From an uncultured Bacteroidota bacterium (GTDB lineage Bacteria; Bacteroidota; Bacteroidia; Flavobacteriales; Flavobacteriaceae): a stretch of DNA of 64,000 nucleotides. The translations under genes were made by a program, and so were the position numbers. Shown one piece after another: positions 38,101-48,100 of the stretch. Each line of letters begins with the position of its first letter. Position 1 is the first letter of the stretch. The stretch is from NCBI GenBank assembly GCA_903838055.1, contig CAILWV010000003.1:22081-86080 (forward strand). The letters are read 5' to 3'. Under the pieces are notes generated by a model. That model did not search any database. It was not told the DNA's origin and saw only the letters and a program-made list of their open reading frames with translations.

Positions 38101-41100
38101 AGTAGAACCTAATTGGGTATAAGTTCCTCCATTATTATTAGCATAAACCTTGACATTATCAGTACCCGTAGAATTGTAAATCCAAAAAGTTAAATTAGAA
38201 GCAGAATAGGTTGTCAAATCCATAGCAGGAGAAATCATATCACCACTAACCCCACTTCCTATCAAGAAGGAATAAAAATAACTGCAATAGCCGGTATGAC
38301 CAGCGCCAGTCCAAGTATTTCCAGCTGAAGCAGCCTCAAAAGTTGTACGGAAATCTCCAGGACTACGCCCACCATTATTTGTTCTTGTCCAAGTAGAAGG
38401 CCAAGTACCTGTATTAAAATCTTGACTAATTACTGTAGTTGGAAATCCTAAAGCTGAACCTCCTAATGTTATTGATGCCCCTGAACAAATTGTGCTAGAA
38501 GTTCCGGCATTAGGAATACTTGGAATTGGGTTTACTGTAAATATAGTAGTACTTGTTCCTGTAGCTTGAGCATTTGAAACAGTAATAAATCCAGTTGTTG
38601 CTAATGCAGGTAACGTTACTGTTATAGAGGTGTCTGAATTAACAGTAAATGGAACAGCATTAACCCCATTAAATTTAACAGAGGTTGCATTTGTAAAATT
38701 GCTTCCTAGTATAGTTACTGTTGGAGTAGTTCCAACACATGCATTTGTAGGAGTAAAACTTGTTATTTTAGGAACTGTTACACAAATTATTGTTGCATCC
38801 CATCCTGCATACGTAACCGAAGTATCAGTTGTAAATTTAAAAGTCAAAGATCCATCAGAAGCAGTAGAAATTATAGTTCCAGGTGAATTAGTCCCATAAA
38901 ATGATCCTGCTGGGCAAGTTGCAGCATTAAAACCTACTGGTAAACCTGAGGAAATTAAAGGAGCCGTGGTAGAGTTTCCGTTATAAATTGATAATCCATC
39001 CCAGCTATTTTCTGTTCTAAAAGAATTGAAAACAACTTTCAATTTTGAGTTTGGAGTTGAAGGATAAAAAGTATAAGTGAACGTTTCATTATTAACGTAA
39101 TTAACTAATGGCCCTGCACTATCATAAAATCTCACATTACAAGAAGTAAAATTGCCATTTGCCATATTAATTACATCTTGAGGAATTGTAATGAAATCGC
39201 CTGTCCCAACCCATGGATTTGGTGTTCCACAATTGGAACGAACCCAAAAATAATAATGTTGGTTAACCATTAATCCAGTTAACGAAACTGAATTAGCACC
39301 GGTGACTGTTCCTGTTGGTGTAGCACCTACAGCTGGTGTAATTGGTGATAAACTAACATAATAATTATAAACACTATTTGGAGTCATGGCGGCATCTGTC
39401 CATGTTATAATTGCAGTAGTACCAGTAACACTAGCTGTTGTTAGTGCAGATGGGGTGCTTGGGGCACATGGTGGAACGGGCACAACAACAAGTGTATAAT
39501 CTTCCATTTCACCCATTCCCGAAGCATTAATAGCACACGGAGTATTAGCCCCTACCCAACTTGTTGAGACACGCATACGGTAATTACCGGGAGTTTGTAA
39601 ATTAGGAATTGCAAATGCTCCTGTAAATGGTCCGCCTAAATAAGTTGTTGTTGCTAAAATAGTTTCGCCTACATCTGCAAAATCTCCATCTTGGTTCCAA
39701 TCAATCCAAATATAATAGAAAAAAGTTTGATCTGTTGAATCTGTCCTAACACTTGTAATAGAATAATTTACTAAAGAAGATGGATACTGTGAACACGATT
39801 GAGTGGTGTAATTAGCATAACCACCAGTTGAAAATCCAGTAATATTATTTGTAATATTTGTAATCCCTCCATTAGTTGAAAAACTATTTACAAAAGAAGT
39901 TGTGGTTGAAGGTGCGGCAGGAATACAATAAGTAATGTTTACTGTAGTTTGAGAAATAGAACTTGAATAAGATGTGCCACAAGAATTGCTATTGGTACTA
40001 ACTCTATAGTAATAAGTAGTCCCAGCACTTAATCCAGTAATTGGATAAGTTACTACATTTCCAACAGATAAATTATTATATCCCGTTACAAATGATGCAA
40101 ACGTACTACTAGTGGACACATCAAGAAAATATTGAGTAACCCCAGCAATTGCATTCCAATTTGCAAAAAAGGAAGAAGTTGTAACTGTTGTTGCTGCAGT
40201 TGCAGATGGAACTGCTGCTGGAGCGGTTACATTTACAGCACCAGAAACAGTAGTTGTTACAGTACAATTTAAATTACTTGTAATTACACAATAGTAATAT
40301 AAAGTTCCAATTGTTGTAGTAAGTGGAATATAACTAGAACTATTTGTTCCTACAGCAATTCCTCCTGTTGTAGTTGCGGTTGTATTACTATACCATTGGT
40401 ACGTACTAACAGTTCCGCCAGTTGCCGATGCGGTTAATGCAACAGCATTTGTTGCATTTCTACATAAATTTTGGACAGTAGAAGATGGTGATGTAGCTAA
40501 AACAAAAGTACAACTTGTTGTAGAAAAATTAATTGATGATGACCAAGGACTATAACTATCAGGGGATGAACTACATTTAGAACGCACCCAAACATAATAG
40601 GTCAATCCTGCAGTTAAACCCAAAATATCATATGAATTTGTAGCAACATTAGTAACAGTAGGGGTTATTACTCCTGTTGGCAATATTCCGGTTGTATTAT
40701 AATAAATTTCATAATTAGAAGCACCAGTAGTGTTCCATGTTAAAGAAGCACTTGACACACCAACAAGTGTTGTTGCTAAACCAGTTGGAGTCGGACAACG
40801 AACACAATCCACTTTAATGTTAAATCCAACAACATTAGTTGTAGCATCCGAAGTGAATCTAATGGTTATTGAACCATCCGCAGAAATAGTAGAAATATAA
40901 GTTAATATAGTTGGTGCTGCAATAGCTGTATGCGTTAAAAGATTAGTAGCTGCATTTAAAGCCGTTCCATTATCATCCCAAACTTCAATCTTGTCTGTCG
41001 TAGCACCTGCATAATTAACAAACTGAATTCTTACTCTATCACCAGCTAAATAACCTGCGCTTGTAGGTGTAAAGGTAACTGTATTTAGTTGGTTTGTACT

Positions 41101-41880
41101 ACATTTATCTGAAATACCTCCATTATCATAAAAATTATAAGTTTCTGAAGATCCAACTATAACTTGTCCACCTGCACAATTTTGAATAAGTGCTCCATTT
41201 CCATTTCTTGCTGGCACAATAACATTGTTATCTGAAGAATTGTAAGTATCCCAAAACACATCGTCTATTTGCAATTGACCAAAATAAGTAGATGGAGGAC
41301 TAGCTAATGCAGCCGATGTTGCTCTAGTATTAATATCTTTAATTCTAAATTTCACATCTGCACCCAAATTTGGCAAAGTAACCGAAACAAGATTATAAGA
41401 TGAAGTTGCACTTGTAGGCAAAATTACTCCTGACACATTGTTAATATTGGTAAAAGTGGCATAACTATCTAAAGAGGTAGCATATTCTACAATAAAAGAA
41501 GGGGGACTAGATCCAGGCACACTAGAGTTTGTAAACGTCTTAATATAAAATGAAAATGTTTTAGGATTTGTAATAGCAGGAGTCATTAACCAACCTCCAT
41601 TTGCCATTGTCTGACAGAAAACAGTTCCAGATCTTGCATTAGCCACACCTGATCCAAATGTAACTGTTGCAGTTGATAAAGTTGTGAAATTAGGCGAAGA
41701 TGTTGATGTAACTACATTTGTTCCAGGAGCAGCAAAGCTCTCAAACCGCGCATAAGGACCAATACATTGGGCATTTAAATTTGGATTACTTAATAATATA
41801 AAAAGCAAAACAATAAAAAAACTTGTTTGAGAAAAAATGTTAAATCTATTCTTAAATCCTGAATATATTATTTGAATCAT
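35197..41880 (-). CDS. Giant secreted multidomain protein, T9SS type A sorting domain
   Basis: A 2227-residue probable surface protein. Domains in rough order: signal peptide (ends NLNAQC, about 37); a beta-sandwich (40-210); CUB-like (215-355); FnIII (360-450); Ig-like (455-550); FnIII (555-645); GEVED (about 650-800; IWIDWNQDGDFADVGE and GEMEDYTLVV); FnIII (805-890); a second CUB-like (905-1035); IPT/TIG (1036-1117); MAM-like (1146-1311); three related PKD-like modules (1367, 1474 and 1571 to 1674); then a long conserved T9SS-associated region. The last about 75 residues are a type A sorting domain (EIYDIRGRELFQQ, KIVTKKIIF). It should be exported by T9SS and fixed to the surface. It is probably an adhesin; the target is unknown. 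Confidence 0.9.
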   Translation of the reverse strand: MIQIIYSGFKNRFNIFSQTSFFIVLLFILLSNPNLNAQCIGPYARFESFAAPGTNVVTSTSSPNFTTLSTATVTFGSGVANARSGTVFCQTMANGGWLMTPAITNPKTFSFYIKTFTNSSVPGSSPPSFIVEYATSLDSYATFTNINNVSGVILPTSATSSYNLVSVTLPNLGADVKFRIKDINTRATSAALASPPSTYFGQLQIDDVFWDTYNSSDNNVIVPARNGNGALIQNCAGGQVIVGSSETYNFYDNGGISDKCSTNQLNTVTFTPTSAGYLAGDRVRIQFVNYAGATTDKIEVWDDNGTALNAATNLLTHTAIAAPTILTYISTISADGSITIRFTSDATTNVVGFNIKVDCVRCPTPTGLATTLVGVSSASLTWNTTGASNYEIYYNTTGILPTGVITPTVTNVATNSYDILGLTAGLTYYVWVRSKCSSSPDSYSPWSSSINFSTTSCTFVLATSPSSTVQNLCRNATNAVALTASATGGTVSTYQWYSNTTATTTGGIAVGTNSSSYIPLTTTIGTLYYYCVITSNLNCTVTTTVSGAVNVTAPAAVPSATAATTVTTSSFFANWNAIAGVTQYFLDVSTSSTFASFVTGYNNLSVGNVVTYPITGLSAGTTYYYRVSTNSNSCGTSYSSSISQTTVNITYCIPAAPSTTTSFVNSFSTNGGITNITNNITGFSTGGYANYTTQSCSQYPSSLVNYSITSVRTDSTDQTFFYYIWIDWNQDGDFADVGETILATTTYLGGPFTGAFAIPNLQTPGNYRMRVSTSWVGANTPCAINASGMGEMEDYTLVVVPVPPCAPSTPSALTTASVTGTTAIITWTDAAMTPNSVYNYYVSLSPITPAVGATPTGTVTGANSVSLTGLMVNQHYYFWVRSNCGTPNPWVGTGDFITIPQDVINMANGNFTSCNVRFYDSAGPLVNYVNNETFTYTFYPSTPNSKLKVVFNSFRTENSWDGLSIYNGNSTTAPLISSGLPVGFNAATCPAGSFYGTNSPGTIISTASDGSLTFKFTTDTSVTYAGWDATIICVTVPKITSFTPTNACVGTTPTVTILGSNFTNATSVKFNGVNAVPFTVNSDTSITVTLPALATTGFITVSNAQATGTSTTIFTVNPIPSIPNAGTSSTICSGASITLGGSALGFPTTVISQDFNTGTWPSTWTRTNNGGRSPGDFRTTFEAASAGNTWTGAGHTGYCSYFYSFLIGSGVSGDMISPAMDLTTYSASNLTFWIYNSTGTDNVKVYANNNGGTYTQLGSTYSNYGSWTQITINLNSYVGTGFNNVRIKFTGASDGVGSSDIGVDDIVVTGYTNPILSWTPTTGLSAANVLNPDASPTVETSYVLTSTFGNGCSSSSAPVTISVDPRPTINFSAAAASTTLCYSANSQTVQLSYSAVNSAVNSALPNYNIIAYSTTSSDAILGFDPVDGDPLTPSAISINIPANTPGGTYTGSLVITNINGCESVPFIFTIIIKPKLSITTAPSVQSLCGSATLITRPLVYTATTGNPATYSITWNTTPANSFVPVTNLPLISSPINISIPGGTMGGVYTGVVTVQNNGCESSGAPFTVTINQQPTIILDPIAATLCLSSSAQTSTLSYSNIIGSPDKYKIIWNQPALDAGFINVALTNPLTTPLTNPIVFNVPAAVPNGIYTGNLTLANTGCYSSSMPFTISIGKLWNGVTSSDWATGSNWTPSGAPTLADCVTISSGTPNSPIINSNAFSNNLTINSDATLIVNPGFTLKVLDVVKNYGTLTFQDGSSLLQPNDVSNGLGIYNGGNIGNITYNRITKPINRYDYNYWSTPVSSQSLFNLSPLTLYDKYFYYDTTIDNWANSNNSDIMTPGKGYIIRGPQSYDLTIRQAFTGIFNGVPNNGTLTTPIVSNKYNLIGNPYPSAIDADLFLANTSNVLAVEGTIYLWTHNTPITNLQYTSDDYAVYNYLGGTGTTSAPSNGFNTDIPNGKIASGESFFIKGINTGGTATFLNSMRVSGSNNQFFKNSSNSSNGNSVEKNRIWIGVNDSQGGYKQFLLGYATAATFGLDRGFDGELFNKTKVCLYTLAGNKSLSIQGRPLPFQVNDIVPVGFHADSAGTFTISLYDFDGLFVDQDIYLEDKLLNVIQDLKASNYSFVCNSGTFEDRFVLRYTNSLLSNTSNVLSDESVIVYKNNQNIIISANNTILKSIEIYDIRGRELFQQKDINSSQFEVTNFISSQEVVLVKVTSEDGKIVTKKIIF

Positions 41881-42059
41881 ATTGATGTAATTTGAGGGGG
41901 TTAAAATACAATTTATTTTTTATTTTTTTTTAAAAAAAATGAATTATTCTTATCTTTTCTAAAATGTACGATAACTATAGGCAATAAACTAAAGTTATTA
42001 TTAATATAATCATTAAATAAAAATCTTATTATTACTTCAAATAAAAAATTTACGTTCTT

Positions 42060-42089
42060 AAAAAAAACCTCCTCAATTTCTTGAGAAGG
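42060..42089 (-). terminator. Terminator of the second giant gene
   Basis: On the minus strand, CCTTCTCAA, loop GAAA and TTGAGGAGG form a stem with one mismatch, followed by a T-run (42067 downwards). It lies 28 bases past the stop of the 2614-residue gene. Confidence 0.85.
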
Positions 42090-42116
42090 CTTAAGTATTA
42101 AAAAATCAAGTTAAGG

Positions 42117-45100
42117 TTATCTTTTTATGACTCTAAGTGTTTTAAAATTTTCTCCTTGACTTATAATCACATTGTAAACTCCAGATGGAAAATTTGCACC
42201 TAATTCAAATCCTTCAACTTCTTTTTCCTGAAGTATTATTTTTTCTAACAGTTTTCCTAACATATCATAAACTTTTATTTGTATAGTTTCTTTGCTATTT
42301 GTATAAATATCTAACTTGAAATTTTCTGCAAATGGATTTGGATACGCAGAAGCTTCAAACAAGTTAATTATTTCTGTTTGTATTTCTGCTTTCGTATTTA
42401 CGGTAGTTGTCAAATTACAAATTCTGCTATAAGCTCCCCAATCATTACCTATTTTAACTTTTACTTGAACAGAATATGTCGTTGAAGGAATTAATCCTGG
42501 AACGTTGTTTAGAGCAAATGCACGCAAAGTTGTATCAAAAACATAATTATAACCCGAAGTTTCGTTGGAAATACTAAATCTATAACCTGTAGCATTTGCA
42601 ACTATATTGGCATAAATCATCTCTCTTGTACTTATTGAAGTATAATCACATTGTGAATTTTGCAAACTCGTTGTTGGAAATAAAGGGGTATTAATAGTAC
42701 AACCAAGACCGTAAGATAAATAAGTTCCATCTGTGTTTCTTACAGATACCTCAACACTATAGGATGTATTATACGAAATAGCAGACAGCAAGTTAAATCT
42801 AAATTCTCTTAAACTTCGATCAATGTATTGAACATTATTTGACTGCAAATTGGTTACTTTAAATCGGTATCCAGTTGCGAAAGGAACAAGATTAGCATAT
42901 ACAATATCGGTCATTAAGTTCAAAGTTGTGCCACATTGAGAAGTAATTATTTTAGTTGTAGTTGCTGGAGTTTTAACAATACAAGCAGTTCCATAAAAAG
43001 GTTGCCAAATGGTATTCATTCGAACAGCTACCTCAATTTGATAGAAAGTATCAAAAGAATAACTTGGTAATTGGGTAAATCTAAACACCCTTAAACCTGT
43101 ATCTATAGATTGAATGTCTGCTGGGTCATTACTTACCAACCCAGCAACAACTTTAGTTATTCTCCATCGATACCCTTGCACACTAGGCACTAATGCAGCA
43201 TAAACTTGGTCATCAATAAATCCTAAAGTGATTCCACATTGTGCAGGAATAACATTTGAAACAACCGGAATACAACCTCCAGGCAAACCAACATTATCGA
43301 TATATCCATCACAATCATTATCAAGTCCATCGTAACAAACTTCAGCTGCACCTGGATGAGTATTAGCTCTTGTATCGTCGCAATCTGTTCCTGAAGTTAT
43401 TGTAGAATAGCCCAATGGGTTTGTTGCCCCATAACATAAGGCAACTGGCAATCCAATGGTATAATGATCTCCATCTGCATCTAAATAGAAAATCCCTGAA
43501 CGCCATTTTGTGGCATTAGCATCATCACAATCCGTTCCTAATGAAGTTGCTGAATATCCTTGTGGAGTTGCCAATCCATAACAAATGGTCACAACTGAGC
43601 CAATTGTATAATGATCCCCATCCATATCTATATAGAAATTACCTAAATGCCAAATTGTAGCATTAGTATCATCACAATCTGTATTATTTGTTACATATCC
43701 CAACGGAGTCCCTGAACAAGAAGATTGTGTTACAGCTAAATTGCCATATCCATCTTGATCTGTATCAACATAATAAAGAACATTAGTACTTACTGTTAAA
43801 TGACCGCTAACATTTAGAATCCCATCCCAAAAACCTCCATTAAAACCTCCATATTTCCAAGCACAAGAACCAGTACGATAACGGAAAGTATAATAGTAAG
43901 TACCAATGATAGATGGCGTGAAGGTGAATTTATATTCATCATCGTTGGCGTTGTCTGTATTATATAAAGCAGGTGCCCAAATGGTCCAATTAGCCGGATC
44001 GGAATTTGTATTATTATACCCAAATTCAACTGTGATTCCTAAACCTTGACCTACACTGTCGGTAACTCCAGACAGAAAAACTTTTCCATATGCATCAAAG
44101 GCACCTCCTTGACAAATACTTCCATCGGACGGCCATTGAAGATTGGCCCATGTTATAGCGCTGATTTCATTAATAGTAAAATTTGATTCAGCAGCATTAC
44201 CACAATCCCCAGTAACTCTTGCATAATAAGTACCCGGTCCGGCTGTAATTGAAGAACCAGTACCTAAATTAGTCCCAGTACCACCTGTTCCAGTATACCA
44301 TGTAACAAGAGCATTAGTTCCTTCCACTCCATTTGCTGTTAATGTTGTAGTATCTGAAATACAAATAGGATTAATAGAAGCAGAAATATTAGTAATTGCA
44401 ACATTTATTTTTGACCCTACAGTTACACTTGCTTCCGCCGCTGTTCCACAATCGCCAGTTACATGAGCATAATAAGTTCCAGGACCAGCTACTAATGAAA
44501 GTCCGTACCCTTTATTTATCCCTGTCCCTCCTGCTCCTGTAAACCAAGTAACTACTGCATTATCCCCAATTACCCCATTAGCTGTTAACGTTGTGGTAGC
44601 ATTTGGACATATTGGACTAACAAAAGCTGTAGCTGAACTAATAGCAACTGCTGCTTTTATTGTAACTGAAGAAATATTAGTCACTGCACATGCGCCATTT
44701 AAAGCAACTGCAGTATAGTTTGTTGTGCCTGGCATAGATGATTTTACATAAACCGATGTAGCATTTGTATTTGCCAAATATGGCATTGTAGCAGCAGCAT
44801 CAGTATATAATCCTGTAGTAGGAGACCATTTAATTTGCTGTAAATTTCCTGACAAATTAAAATTATCAATTAGCCAATAGTATCCGAAATTATCTGAATA
44901 CTTAAATCGGATATATAAAGCAACTTTATTAATATAAGCTGTCAAATCAACCGTTTTTTGTACAAATCCTATAGCTGTTCCTGATGTTGCCGTTTGCGTA
45001 AAAACATCTGTCCAAGTAGCGTTATTAGTAGAGACTTGTAGTATTGCGGCACCACCTAAAAACTTGTAGTATTGATAGAATGACAATGATAAACTAGTGT

Positions 45101-48100
45101 ATCCTAAAGTATTTACAACAGGAGCATTAAAGTATGTTAATGTAGTACCCCCACTTCCTTGTGAATCACTATTAGAAATCATAAAGCGAGAAGAATCATT
45201 ACTATGAAAAGTTTCTGAATATATATAACCATCGGAAGCAAAGCTCCAAGCGGCATTTGCCGGAAGGCCTCCTGTTGAGGAATTAGACTGAGTCCAGCCA
45301 GTTGCAGTTCCATTAAAATTTTCAATCAACAAAGGATTTCCTATAATAACGCCTCCTGTAGCTACTATAGATTGAATTGCATCCGGACAAATTGAAACAT
45401 TTATAGGAGTTAAACTAATTGCCGTTGGTGTATTAATAACAATAACTGTTATCGATTGAGTATTTGACATGACACCGGCTGTACCAGTAACCGTATAAGT
45501 GGTAGTCAAAGTCGGACTTGCTAAAACAATAGCTCCAACCGAAGTATTTAACCCTGTACTCGGAGACCATGAATAAGTATATCCCGCAGCACTTGAAGCC
45601 GTTAAAGTTGTAGAAGTTCCACTACATATTGTTGCACTTGGAGAAGGGGATATTACAATTGGCATTGGAGTTACTTTTATTGCAACTGCATCTAAAGCAC
45701 AATTATTTCCTAGTTCTGAATGAAATTTAAAACCTATGTAAACTGTTGCTTGATTTGCTACAGCAACTGGTAAAGTAAGTGATTTTTTATTCCATTGAGC
45801 CACTCCAGAATCAAGACTACTATCATATCTAGGATAAAATGCACCTGCATTTACCCATGTAGTACCATTTAATGAATATTGTAGTTGTACTCCTTCATTT
45901 AAATAGGCACCTGTATTATAAGATGTGCTATTTTCATTTCTCCATTGAAACGTTACATCAACAGAACTTATTCCAGTTGAAATAATTGCTGGAGAAACTA
46001 ATCTAGTTTCTTCACCTGCAGAAACATTAAAAGAATCCCAATACACATAATCTGATCCCTCTTGAGGTGTTGTTGTTGGATTTGCATTTGTAGATAAAAA
46101 AGATAAACTAGAAGTTCCAACAACCGATTGCTGGGACCAACAACTTGGAATTGTTGTAGAATTAAATCCTTCAACAACATTTAATGCAAAATTACCACAA
46201 GCGGTTGTCAAAGTTGCTTTTGTACTATTGGAACTATAAAAGTTACCTAAAGGACAAACCTGTCTTACATATACATCATATGTTGTAGAGCTAGACAACC
46301 CTGTTAATGAATAAGGAGTTGTAGCTATACTTGACGAAATTGTTCCGCTAATTCCTGGAGTTGCTCCTGTACCTGGAGTAAATCCTACTGGACCATATTC
46401 AACAATATAATTTCCTGAACCTAGCCAAACTAAAGTAGTTCCTGAACTAGAAGGTATACCCGCATTCAAGCTAGACGCGCCAGAACATACTGTTGACTGA
46501 CCACTTAACAGAGGTAAAGTCGTTAAGTATTTAGGTCCTCCAGTACAAGCACCACTATTATATGCCATCACATAATAATAATATGTAGTTCCCGCTGTTA
46601 AACCAGAATCGGTAAAAGCAACTCCAATAGGCACAATTACTGTCCCCCCGCCTAAAGAACTTCCTGCCACATAAACAGTACCGTCTATAGGATTTGCAGA
46701 CAAAGTAGAAGAAATGCTTCTAATAATTAAATATCCTGTAGGAGATGGACTAGCCATTGTAAATGAACCAGATAAAGTTGTAGTAGTCATTCCCGAGAAA
46801 ACTAAAATAGTTGGTTGAACAATCGGGGTTGTACATGAAACATTTGAAGAAACAAAGTTACCAGCATCGGCACCTATATCTGTTGGAGATAATCCTGATC
46901 TAGTTTGTCCATCAAAATCATCTGTAACAGTTCCTATTATTATTCCTGATCCTTCTACAGCTGTTGCAATTGAAGGACTTATATGTAAATCAGGAGTACC
47001 TGTTAATGGAGTGATAAATTGAGGATTACCATTAATACTATTCCCATCTTGCAAAGTACCAGCTTGTAAAGAAGCAAAAGTTGTTCTATCTGTACTTAAA
47101 ACATTTGCTAATACTCCTCCTATTCCACTTACAAAATAATCATTATTATTAATTGCTAATCCCGTCAAACTTGGCTCAATAAAAGCATAATGCTTACCTG
47201 TTCCTGTACTATTACTTCTAGCATTAAAGAAAATATTATTTCGAATACTCCTTACACCAGTGCTTGAATTATTAAAAGCATAGGTTGCAGAAGCTCCAAC
47301 TACATTAACCCCTCCTACATAAATACTATTAAAGTAAAAATTATTACTGCCTGCAGTAGATTTAATACCATTTATAACATTCCCACCTGTTAAATCAGTA
47401 CCGTCTGATTTAATACCCAAACGAATCATGTTATTTTGATAAGTTGAAGTTCCTCCAACAACTTCGATGCCATTTATTGAAGAAGCAACCGAGGTAGCAA
47501 CTGAAAACGAATGAATATTATTTTTTGAAATTAAGTTAGTTCCTGTTGAAGCATTAAAATAAATTCCATCTACAACAGTAGAAGTAGCTCCAGAATTAGT
47601 ATTATTTAAAGCATAAATAGTATTTTGTGTAAGACTATGATTTGCTGAACTTGCCTGATTTGAAATCCCTACTAAGGATGCTGTAGATCCTGTTCCTGTT
47701 CCACCAGTTGCTGTTATATTTCTAATTGTATTATTAGTCGCAGATAAAGCCGAAAGTATATTGACTATCCCATTTGTTATTGAACTAATTGCTGTTGATG
47801 TATTATTAATAGAGTTTGAGATTGCTCCCCCTATAGAATTTCCATTAGCGGTCCAACTTACATTTGTTGCTGTATTACAACGTAAACCATAAAAATTAAC
47901 TGATCCAGAGGCAGAATTAGAAACGTTAATACCTCCAACATTATTATTATTAGTGATCCAATTGCTAGAACCAAAATTATAAATACCATTAATATCGGAT
48001 GCAGAAGTAGAGTTAGATGTATACGTTATACTTCCATTTAAAGACATATCGCCTATTATATTCCCTGTAATATCACCTACCGTTGTCAATCCTGAACTTA

